Part shown: positions 1 to 6,016 of the stretch, one piece after another
Layout of the letters: every line of letters starts with the position of its first letter
Position numbering within the stretch: position 1 is the first letter of the stretch
Assembly: GCA_947178465.1 (NCBI GenBank)
Contig: CAMWYL010000114.1
Coordinates: 1-9,000, forward strand
Source of the DNA: an uncultured Lachnospiraceae bacterium
GTDB lineage: Bacteria > Bacillota > Clostridia > Lachnospirales > Lachnospiraceae
Direction: 5' to 3'
Length of the DNA stretch: 9,000 nucleotides
The notes under the pieces: generated by a model
What the model saw: the letters and a program-made list of their open reading frames with translations, nothing else
The model's database searches: none
Told to the model about the DNA's origin: nothing
Program-made: the position numbers and the translations under genes

Positions 1-30
1 CCCCTCTATCCGACTATTCGTCATCAACTG

Positions 31-1179
31 CTACTCCCCGCCTCCCGTCAGCACCCGCTTGCAATAATCGAGAACGTCAATCAGCGCCTTCTTATTGGCA
101 AGATAATAAACACGATTATCCCTATGCTTAATCTCCAAAAGCCCCGCCAACAGCAGCGCGTTCATGTGATGGGAAACCGTCGCCGTTGTCAGGTTCAAAT
201 GCTTTGCAAGCTCGCTCCCGTAGGCCTCCTTGTCCCGAATATAGGAGAGAATTTCAAACTTACTCTTGTCGGCCAGCGCCTTGAGTGCCTTCAGCGCATA
301 CTCCTCAAACTGCTCATCCTGATTGGCAGGACTTATCCGAAAGTCAAAGTCCTCCCCAAAGAGAATGCCGACGCGGCAGATATCCGGCCGCTTGTAGGTG
401 CCATCCTCCTCCATATCCGAATCCAGCATCAGCACATTCGGCCGGATAATAGAGGGACGGATGCAAAAGCCAAGCGTGCTTCCCCCCACATCTATCTTCA
501 TCAGATCCCGCACGTATGCAGTCAAATCCTGCTCTGCCAACTGCTTCTCCCAGTATTGGCAAAACAGCTCTGTCACCTCATTCAGGTCCTTTTGAAACCG
601 CTTTAATACAGTAACTGCCTTTTCCAGCAGCGACAATACACGCTCCTGATGCTCCTCTCTGTCAAAAAATATCTTCTGAAGCTTCCATTTCTCCGCATCC
701 TTCAGCTCCATTTTCATCAGATAGGAAATAATCTCGAATGGCTCTCTCATTTTTATCATTTGAGACTCATCTCGCACGATATCCGCCAGATATTCCTGCA
801 GGCAGATCCCGAACTTCTCACAATACTCCGTCTCAGTAAGTCTGTTCAGACGTTCCCGAAACTGTGTGGTATCCATAATACGCTCATCCTTAAAGTCATT
901 CCACAGCAGGGCAAGATTCCCTGCATAGCTTATCTCTCCCTCACTGTCATTGGCGAAGTAATACTGCACCTCATCCGACTCCTCCCGAAACGCCGCTACC
1001 GCCTCTTGTTCAATCCGCTCCAGCAGGGCAAACTTGTGAAGCCCTTCTCGAAACGGATTTGCGTATTTCCTGTTGAGAGATTTTTTCAAATCACTGTACT
1101 TGTCCCCTCTGCCCAAATGCTGCAGCAGCGCAATGCCTTCCATAATATAGTCTGCTTCCCGCCTGACCTCTCCCAGCAT
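31..1179 (-). CDS. ArsR-type winged-helix regulator with long N-terminal region
   Basis: A 382-residue protein, about three to four times the usual length of an ArsR/SmtB repressor. The DNA-binding part is at the C terminus (about residues 293-378): a helix starting LKALADKSKFEILSYI, then ELAKHLNL, a recognition helix TTATVSHHMNALLLAGLLEI, and a wing KHRDNRVYYL at 351-360. This layout is typical of ArsR proteins. The alpha-3 region reads AYGSELAKH and lacks the cysteine metal site of ArsR/CadC, so classical arsenic or cadmium sensing is unlikely. Residues 1-290 are charged, mostly helical-looking, have no membrane segment, and match no family I can name; by inference they are the ligand-sensing or oligomerisation part. 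The start is secure: AGGAGTG lies 7 nt before the ATG. The gene begins 18 nt after the exporter gene and is probably co-transcribed with it, which suggests it represses that operon. The stop is TAG at 31-33. Confidence 0.85.
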   Translation of the reverse strand: MLGEVRREADYIMEGIALLQHLGRGDKYSDLKKSLNRKYANPFREGLHKFALLERIEQEAVAAFREESDEVQYYFANDSEGEISYAGNLALLWNDFKDERIMDTTQFRERLNRLTETEYCEKFGICLQEYLADIVRDESQMIKMREPFEIISYLMKMELKDAEKWKLQKIFFDREEHQERVLSLLEKAVTVLKRFQKDLNEVTELFCQYWEKQLAEQDLTAYVRDLMKIDVGGSTLGFCIRPSIIRPNVLMLDSDMEEDGTYKRPDICRVGILFGEDFDFRISPANQDEQFEEYALKALKALADKSKFEILSYIRDKEAYGSELAKHLNLTTATVSHHMNALLLAGLLEIKHRDNRVYYLANKKALIDVLDYCKRVLTGGGE

Positions 1180-1197
1180 TATATCACTCCTGTTATT

Positions 1198-2460
1198 TTA
1201 TTCCAGTCTGACCCTCACAAGCGCCAGAACCAAGAATATTATAACACAAAACAGACCGCAGACGAAAAAAATTTGTGATACCGTAAAAAAAGACACTAAC
1301 GCACTGACTGTAAGCGACATCATGGGTGTTGCCGCGCTTGCTCCGGCATTAAAAATGGACCCGACACGTGCCAGATACTCCGGATTTACCGATTTCATAA
1401 ACTGAACACTCAATGCTGACACTAAGATACCGGTGGACATCCCAATAATAAAGGAAGCCACGATTGTCAAGGTATAAATTACAATTACATTCGTTCGAAA
1501 TCCGGTACCAAGCGTATAGCTGTACAATCCTGCGCCCATAAATACACCCGTTATTGTAAATTGCATCCTGACAGAAGTCCTCTCATGGATAAAAGGATAT
1601 GCAAAAGAGCCAATTCCCATTCCCATCGTCAGCGCTATTGCAAACACACTCAGCAGCTCGCTTCCCTGCCCCAAAACCTCCTCTATCAGTGGACTTTGCA
1701 GGGCGTTCAGTGGCGTAATAAGCGCATTGATCAGAACCGACAACAGACAGAAATTCCGAATGACCGGCTGTCCCTTCAGATATTGCAGCCCCTCCTTGAG
1801 CGTCTCCGAATATTCCTTTATATGAAGCTTATTTTTCCCCGGAATGATCTCCTTTAGCCGCAAAAAGCTTAAAATCAGTGCCGACCCGAAAAAGGATAGG
1901 CCGTCGATAATAATCGCAATCCCTATCCCGAAAGTGCCGATAATCACACCGGCCGCCCCCATCCCGATAAGCTGTACAATCGTACTCAAGGTCCCGTTCA
2001 GCGAGGTACCCGAAGCATAATATTTCTCTTCCAACAGCTTAGACATCACGGCAAGCGCGGCAGGCAGACGAAATGCCTCCACGGTAGAATTGGTCAACGT
2101 AAATATCAGCATAATCCAAGGATTTATGGCTCCCATTATATAGAGCACGGCAAATCCTATCGTTGTAACACCGCGTATAACGTCCGTAAGCACCATCAGT
2201 TTCTTTTTATCCATAGTCTCCACAAGCGCACCTGCAAAAGGCTGTACCACTACGGAGGGCAGCTGGTTTGCCGCAAAGACCAGCGCTGACCACATCGCAT
2301 TCCCTGTAATCGCATACACCAGCCATGTAAACGCAATCGCGTCAATCGAATCGCCAAAACGATTGATTAAGCTTGCTGCAATGATTTTCATATATTCTTT
2401 CTGTTTTAGAAGATTCCTATAACCGACCCGCTTTGTTCCTGTCTGTTCCTTACCTTTCAT
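1198..2460 (-). CDS. MFS drug/macrolide-type efflux transporter (DHA3/MefA-like)
   Basis: A 420-residue polytopic membrane protein with repeated hydrophobic segments compatible with 12 helices. An N-terminal RFGDSIDAIAFTWLVYAITG segment begins helix 1. The loop after helix 2 reads GALVETMDKKK (about residues 77-87), a degenerate MFS motif A as seen in the MefA/MFS_3 exporter group. These proteins are proton-coupled exporters of drugs and other small hydrophobic molecules in the cytoplasmic membrane; the substrate here cannot be read from sequence. I chose the ATG at 2460 because it gives a normal N terminus. The frame stays open upstream to 2544, but that stretch contains the promoter and operator. 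The ribosome site is not ideal (see the separate entry), and ATG at 2391 is the main alternative. The ArsR-type regulator follows 18 nt downstream, so export is probably induced by a ligand of that regulator. Confidence 0.85.
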   Translation of the reverse strand: MKGKEQTGTKRVGYRNLLKQKEYMKIIAASLINRFGDSIDAIAFTWLVYAITGNAMWSALVFAANQLPSVVVQPFAGALVETMDKKKLMVLTDVIRGVTTIGFAVLYIMGAINPWIMLIFTLTNSTVEAFRLPAALAVMSKLLEEKYYASGTSLNGTLSTIVQLIGMGAAGVIIGTFGIGIAIIIDGLSFFGSALILSFLRLKEIIPGKNKLHIKEYSETLKEGLQYLKGQPVIRNFCLLSVLINALITPLNALQSPLIEEVLGQGSELLSVFAIALTMGMGIGSFAYPFIHERTSVRMQFTITGVFMGAGLYSYTLGTGFRTNVIVIYTLTIVASFIIGMSTGILVSALSVQFMKSVNPEYLARVGSIFNAGASAATPMMSLTVSALVSFFTVSQIFFVCGLFCVIIFLVLALVRVRLE

Positions 2461-2461
2461 T

Positions 2462-2477
2462 CTCCTTGTTCCTTTCC
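2462..2477 (-). promoter_or_regulatory. Unusually spaced ribosome site(s) of the MFS gene
   Basis: Reading the minus strand, GGAAAGG (2471-2477) lies 10 nt before the ATG at 2460, while the better Shine-Dalgarno AAGGAG (2462-2467) is only 1 nt from it. A spacing of 1 nt is normally too short, so GGAAAGG is the likelier site, or translation is weak. No in-frame ATG, GTG or TTG sits 5-9 nt after AAGGAG. Low initiation would suit a membrane exporter held under repression. Confidence 0.35.
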
Positions 2478-2510
2478 AATCCCGGTATCCTATGTGACAC
2501 ATTATATTTT

Positions 2511-2526
2511 TTAGATATATATCTAA
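2511..2526. promoter_or_regulatory. Perfect 16-bp palindrome, likely ArsR-type operator
   Basis: TTAGATATATATCTAA is a perfect inverted repeat. It lies 5 to 21 bp downstream of the -10 hexamer (2532-2537), so it covers the expected transcription start near 2525. A palindrome at that place is the usual position for a repressor that blocks RNA polymerase, and ArsR proteins bind AT-rich inverted repeats of this kind. Assignment to the regulator encoded at 31-1179 is inference from linkage. Confidence 0.6.
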
Positions 2527-2531
2527 CGTTA

Positions 2532-2560
2532 TGTATATCATCATTTTAGATGAATGTCAA
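2532..2560 (-). promoter_or_regulatory. Promoter of the MFS-regulator operon
   Basis: On the minus strand a consensus -35 TTGACA (2555-2560) is separated by 17 bp from -10 TATACA (2532-2537). The start would fall near 2525, about 65 nt before the ATG at 2460. The region is much richer in A and T than the genes beside it. One TTAGAT half-site (2546-2551) sits inside the spacer. Confidence 0.75.
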
Positions 2561-2597
2561 TATTTTTATTAGATTATTATCAAATATAATTTTAGAT
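2546..2597 (+). repeat. Three TTAGAT half-sites at 23-bp steps
   Basis: TTAGAT occurs at 2546-2551, 2569-2574 and 2592-2597, and a fourth copy at 2511-2516 is the left arm of the palindromic operator. Start-to-start distances are 35, 23 and 23 bp. Two of the copies share the longer word ATTTTAGAT. The 23-bp step is close to two helical turns, so the copies would face roughly the same side of DNA. They may be accessory binding sites for the operon's regulator; in such AT-rich DNA chance recurrence cannot be excluded. Confidence 0.4.
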
Positions 2598-2740
2598 AAT
2601 TATATAACAAAAAATCCTAACGATGCCAAGTCAAAGCTTTCATATCATTACCAGACAGGACGAACAGGCACAGCTTCCGATGACATTTTGGGCATCAAAA
2701 ACTATTATTTTCTCTTCCATGAGGCTGCTTACCGCAAATG

Positions 2741-2787
2741 ATAACAGGCGGTACAGATTCCACGTGGAAACCTGTACCGCCTGTTAT
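2741..2787 (-). terminator. Long hairpin downstream of the hydrolase gene
   Basis: The arms 2741-2756 and 2772-2787 are perfect 16-bp complements (ATAACAGGCGGTACAG and its reverse complement). The 15-nt middle itself contains the palindrome TTCCACGTGGAA, so on the minus strand the RNA could form about 21 pairs with one G-U pair and one bulge, closed by an ACGU tetraloop. It begins 25 nt after the stop codon of the hydrolase gene, the right place for a terminator. A proper run of T after the stem is missing on the minus strand (ATCATTTGCGG follows). It may therefore be a weak or factor-assisted terminator, an RNA-stabilising 3' end, or a remnant of a small repeat element. Confidence 0.5.
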
Positions 2788-2812
2788 TCTCTGTAATATT
2801 AAATTTCAATTG

Positions 2813-4354
2813 TTATTCAAAGTATATACTGTTTGCAATCGCCTCAAACAAAGCGTCTCCCTCTTCTTCAAAGTGTTCATGAATATAGAAATCAAAGGAA
2901 ACCAAAATATCTCCATTTCGTACCAGCACAAACGAATTCTTATAATTGCTCCCTTCATCATTTTGAACATAACCTATCGCCATAAGGGCCGGCAGCTCAT
3001 TAATGGTGGTTTCCCGCGTCTTATAACCGTCCTCCTCCAGAGATTCCGTCATCAGTCGGAAATATTCATCATTATCCGAGGTATAGGCATCTATATAAAC
3101 AACGGCATTATCCCACGCATTATCCGCCTCATATATGGAGGTCATCTCATATGCAAACTCTCCATCCTCAGAGATATCCTCTATCGTCCACCGATATGGA
3201 CAGTCAAAATTCAAGCCTATCCCATCCACAACATAGGTTTCCATCACAGGAACCGGAACAATCGGCTCCTGCTCCATCGCCTCATCCAGCTCCTCCTGCG
3301 TAATCGAAATATTGACCGTATCGCCGGTATCATCAAGGATTTTCCAGGCGGCCACCCGGGTAAGCGGAGCAAGTACAGAGAAATGATCCGCATCCTCTAT
3401 AACATAACAGCTGATATTTCCGTTTTCCGTTCGACTTTCAATATTCTCGAGATTCGTCGAATTTCCATCACGGCCCTCAATCAGGAAGGTCGGCGTCTTC
3501 ACATCCTCCAGCCAATGAATCGGTGAACGCATCATATACTCATCCTGATTACTCGTATCAAAGGTAAATTGGCTGCTGTTGTGATACTTTATCTCGTCAA
3601 CCGCGCCGAAGCAGAATACCGCGCGGAACTTGTCCGTATATTCGGCCGCAAGCAGCGCACGGGTAGCACCGGTACTATGTCCGCCCAGATAAATGCGGTC
3701 AGGATCCACATAGGGAAGGGAAGCCGCATATTCATAGGCAGACACAATATCATCCACCTCACCGAAAAACGTCTCATAATGTCCGGGATTTCCGTTACCG
3801 CCGCGGAACGACGGATACATGGTCAGAATTCCGGAGCGCCAAAATGCCGATCCTGTCTGGTCGTTATCCCACTCCGGGTAAGACCACGGAAAATCATCAA
3901 TGCCGTTCCCCCAGCCGCCCACAATCCAGATAATCAGAGGATGCTTCTCGTTATCACCCGGGTCGCTTGACACATAAGCCGCCAACTCGCCAACCTTGGA
4001 GGAATAATATACCAGATCAAAAAATCCCTCCGGCGGGTCCGGGATCGGGTCATCATCGCTGTCTTCCTTTGCAAGTGAGGTTTGGAAGACGTCATGTGCC
4101 TCCGCAAAGGTCATATCTTCAAAATTCGGTCTTTCCACCGCCTCTTTTTCCTTCTCTTTCTCCTCAGCCTTGGACTTTGATTCCTCCTGTCCGCTCTTCA
4201 TCCGTGCACGGTCTTCCTTGCTCTCCGTGCTCGGATTCTCCATCTGCACATTTTCCGCAGTTCGCGCGGTTATATCATATGCACAGGAGACGGAGAAGAG
4301 CATGGTTGATGCCAGCATAAGCACCAAAATCCTTTTCATCGTTCTGCTCTTCAT
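2813..4354 (-). CDS. Exported alpha/beta-hydrolase with C-terminal Mog1/PsbP-like domain
   Basis: A 513-residue exported serine hydrolase. Residues 6-24 form a signal peptide ending SVSC; Cys24 could be lipidated, although Ser at -3 makes a poor lipobox. Residues about 41-75 are a Lys/Glu-rich linker. The hydrolase domain (about 105-350) resembles the S9/prolyl-oligopeptidase and esterase group: GGWGNG at 146-151 (probable oxyanion region), FRGGNG at 183-188, nucleophile elbow GHSTG at 225-229 with Ser227, then Asp296 in EGRDGN and His324 in DADHF, giving a complete triad in order. Residues about 373-513 form a second domain; its pattern suggests a Mog1/PsbP-like fold, a tentative call. The substrate is unknown; peptidase or esterase activity at the cell surface is plausible. 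ATG at 4354 is chosen because GGAGAG lies 10 nt upstream; the in-frame ATG at 4384 has no ribosome site. It has its own promoter, so it appears monocistronic. Confidence 0.8.
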   Translation of the reverse strand: MKSRTMKRILVLMLASTMLFSVSCAYDITARTAENVQMENPSTESKEDRARMKSGQEESKSKAEEKEKEKEAVERPNFEDMTFAEAHDVFQTSLAKEDSDDDPIPDPPEGFFDLVYYSSKVGELAAYVSSDPGDNEKHPLIIWIVGGWGNGIDDFPWSYPEWDNDQTGSAFWRSGILTMYPSFRGGNGNPGHYETFFGEVDDIVSAYEYAASLPYVDPDRIYLGGHSTGATRALLAAEYTDKFRAVFCFGAVDEIKYHNSSQFTFDTSNQDEYMMRSPIHWLEDVKTPTFLIEGRDGNSTNLENIESRTENGNISCYVIEDADHFSVLAPLTRVAAWKILDDTGDTVNISITQEELDEAMEQEPIVPVPVMETYVVDGIGLNFDCPYRWTIEDISEDGEFAYEMTSIYEADNAWDNAVVYIDAYTSDNDEYFRLMTESLEEDGYKTRETTINELPALMAIGYVQNDEGSNYKNSFVLVRNGDILVSFDFYIHEHFEEEGDALFEAIANSIYFE

Positions 4355-4430
4355 ACTATATTCTCTCTCCTTTTCTCTTTTCATCCATCAGCAAAGTATG
4401 TATGCCCCGCCAACAAAAGATATCATTTTA

Positions 4431-4459
4431 GTTATAGCATATTTTGAGCGGAGCTTCAA
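4431..4459 (-). promoter_or_regulatory. Promoter of the hydrolase gene
   Basis: On the minus strand -35 TTGAAG (4454-4459) and -10 TATAAC (4431-4436) are 17 bp apart, and TGC directly before the -10 gives an extended -10 element. The start would be near 4424, about 70 nt before the ATG. It lies in the 144-bp gap after the upstream lipoprotein gene. That gap contains no convincing intrinsic terminator, so read-through from upstream is possible. Confidence 0.65.
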
Positions 4460-4498
4460 CCAAGAAGTTCCCCCGCCCATTCTTCTTCTATTGCATGT

Positions 4499-5719
4499 TC
4501 ACCGCTGTATATGCTTAAAGGTCATCTCCCCCGTACTCAATTCCACCTCCACGGTTCCCCAGCCTGTATTGTCATACAGCTCCTGATTCTCTTTATTGTC
4601 ACGATACCATATGCTGTTCAGATCCGTATATGGGCTTTCCTCCCATACAGTCTCCTGTGTCACCTTCCCGTTCTTATAAAAAAGCTCCCTGTAATAATAG
4701 TCCAGTTCCTTATAATATATCTCTTTCTGATATCCGTCCGTAAAAGCGGGCGGCTCCTCATCATTTTCCGGCCGAAGCTCTCCGTAAAGCACCCACTCCC
4801 CTTGGTTAAAGACATAGGCCTTCCTGTTTATAATCCAAGGATTGCTTCCCTCCTCCCAAAACAGTACCATATCCGAATCCTTCGCCCATATCGGACTCCC
4901 GACATACTTCTGCGGCAGGTTTCTGCACACATACCGCTGCGTCTCCTTATCCCAGATCAGAAAGCACAGTCTCGTATCCCTGCTTGGCTGACAATCCGTA
5001 CAAAATATGATATCCGGGCAACCATCCCCTCCGATATCTTCTATCCAATGTATCTCCTCATACGCTATCGGATAATTAACCAGCGTAAGCTCCTGAAGAA
5101 TGTTTTTCTCCTCATCCCTGACCGTAAGCCTGTAATCCGCCCAAAACGGAAAAAGATCGGAAAATACTTTATACGGAACGCTCGTTCTCTCAAATATAAT
5201 CTCGCATTTCTCTCCATTCAGCGAAATAACATCCTCCCAAATCTGTTCCGGTAATGCAGAACCGGTGTTTGAGACAGAGGTGATCACTTTTCTGTCAGCC
5301 TCCTCAATCTCCACCACATCTTCCCCCTTCGCAAGGCAAATCGGAATCTGCACCTCCTGTGTATTGTCTGCGTCATCCTTGTATCGGATGCGCAGATTAG
5401 CGGAATCCTCCACAGAGATATCCCATATAGCGCCCTCCATGGCAGGAGCATATAAAATCCCGCCATAATCCAAATCCTGTATTGCAAAATGCTGCTGCTC
5501 AGAGGAATAGCCCCGCAACCAATCTGTCGTTTCTTCCGCCGTCACAAGATAAGCTACCCTGTGATTTCCTAAATCCATTATTCCTTCTGTTGCAAAGGCA
5601 GTCTCTGCATATCCTTCTGCCTCACTCATCCCCTGCTCTTTTCCACAGCCGGACATTCCGGCGCACGCTATTGTAAGAATACCCAAGGATATTATTTTTT
5701 TATATAACCACAGCTTCAT
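4499..5719 (-). CDS. Uncharacterised lipoprotein with calcium-loop-like motif
   Basis: A 406-residue protein I cannot assign to a named function. It starts with Lys-flanked hydrophobic residues 9-22 and the lipobox MSGC, so Cys25 should be lipidated and the protein anchored outside the cytoplasmic membrane. The rest is soluble and acidic, rich in Tyr and Trp, and looks mostly beta-stranded. Residues 228-236 read DIGGDGCPD, close to the DxNxDGxxD calcium loop of FG-GAP/VCBS propeller repeats. The surroundings (LTLVNYPIAYEEIHWIEDIG before, IIFCTD and FLIWDKETQRYV after) resemble the XAC2610-type propeller group; this is a tentative match. Several Cys residues near the motif (234, 240, 243, 252) could form disulphides. 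The start is supported by a GGGGG purine run 7 nt before the ATG. The gene has its own promoter after the tsf terminator and precedes the hydrolase gene. Confidence 0.75.
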   Translation of the reverse strand: MKLWLYKKIISLGILTIACAGMSGCGKEQGMSEAEGYAETAFATEGIMDLGNHRVAYLVTAEETTDWLRGYSSEQQHFAIQDLDYGGILYAPAMEGAIWDISVEDSANLRIRYKDDADNTQEVQIPICLAKGEDVVEIEEADRKVITSVSNTGSALPEQIWEDVISLNGEKCEIIFERTSVPYKVFSDLFPFWADYRLTVRDEEKNILQELTLVNYPIAYEEIHWIEDIGGDGCPDIIFCTDCQPSRDTRLCFLIWDKETQRYVCRNLPQKYVGSPIWAKDSDMVLFWEEGSNPWIINRKAYVFNQGEWVLYGELRPENDEEPPAFTDGYQKEIYYKELDYYYRELFYKNGKVTQETVWEESPYTDLNSIWYRDNKENQELYDNTGWGTVEVELSTGEMTFKHIQR

Positions 5720-5732
5720 TCTTATACCCCCT

Positions 5733-5750
5733 TGCGTGTTTCAGCACGCA
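5733..5750 (-). other. Small hairpin just before the lipoprotein ribosome site
   Basis: TGCGTG and CACGCA form a 6-bp stem with a 6-nt loop. It ends only 1-2 nt before the G-rich ribosome site (5727-5731) of the lipoprotein gene. It could affect translation or shield the 5' end of the message; no trans-acting factor is evident. Confidence 0.4.
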
Positions 5751-5766
5751 TACCAATCTATAGTTT

Positions 5767-5779
5767 GAAGGTGACCTTC
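5767..5779. promoter_or_regulatory. 13-bp inverted repeat in the lipoprotein leader
   Basis: GAAGGTGACCTTC consists of 6-bp arms around one central base. With so short a centre it is more likely a protein-binding site than an RNA stem. It lies about 70-80 bp downstream of the proposed transcription start and 48 bp before the start codon. Which protein would bind is unknown. Confidence 0.3.
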
Positions 5780-5856
5780 TTTTAACTTATACCCCATGCT
5801 CTGATACAATTCATTATTCATTTCAGCCAATAAAAATCAAACGCACTACTTTAACC

Positions 5857-5865
5857 ATTATAGCA
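5857..5865 (-). promoter_or_regulatory. Extended -10 promoter of the lipoprotein gene
   Basis: On the minus strand TGC followed by TATAAT (5857-5862) is a perfect extended -10 element. The -35 region 17-18 bp upstream has no good match to TTGACA (GCAACT or TGCAAC), as is common for extended -10 promoters. The start near 5850 gives a leader of about 130 nt containing two small inverted repeats. Confidence 0.6.
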
Positions 5866-5947
5866 GGCAAATGCATCAAAGTTGCATCATTTTCCCCGTT
5901 TTTGAAAAAAATAAAAATTTTTATCACACAATCGATTAGGTGTACAT

Positions 5948-5979
5948 AAAAAAGAGTCCCGGATTTCTCCAAGACTCTT
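5948..5979 (-). terminator. Intrinsic terminator of the rpsB-tsf operon
   Basis: On the minus strand AAGAGTCTTGGA and TCCGGGACTCTT pair in a 12-bp stem, including two G-U pairs, closed by a GAAA tetraloop. Six T residues follow (5948-5953, partly in the stem). It lies 37 nt after the tsf stop codon. It is a textbook rho-independent terminator and marks tsf as the last gene of its unit. Confidence 0.92.
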
Positions 5980-6016
5980 CTGATATACATTATAAAATTC
6001 CGGCAACAGACTTCGC

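Noticed and set aside
2621..2700. Distant complementary words GATGCC/GGCATC followed on the minus strand by a run of six T, as a possible terminator.
   Set aside because: The arms are about 60 nt apart and the stem is short; the T-run is not adjacent to a local hairpin.
2640..2720. Minus-strand 26-codon reading frame with a CxCxxC motif near its end, between the long hairpin and the exporter promoter.
   Set aside because: There is no ribosome site before its ATG, no promoter I can see, and no modification enzyme gene nearby. A frame this short can arise by chance.
2550..2741. Plus-strand open frame of 63 codons in the gap between the hydrolase and exporter genes.
   Set aside because: It lacks a ribosome site, runs through the exporter promoter and the TTAGAT sites, and has low-complexity AT-driven composition at its start.
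2738..3526. Long plus-strand open frame (262 codons) opposite the hydrolase gene.
   Set aside because: It is antisense to a gene with clear catalytic motifs, its composition is typical of a reversed coding strand (rich in Arg and Ile), and it has no ribosome site.
4440..4498. Possible terminator after the lipoprotein gene (AAGAAG/CTTCTT with a 14-nt loop).
   Set aside because: The stem is only 6 AT-rich base pairs, the loop is G-rich and long, and no T-run follows.
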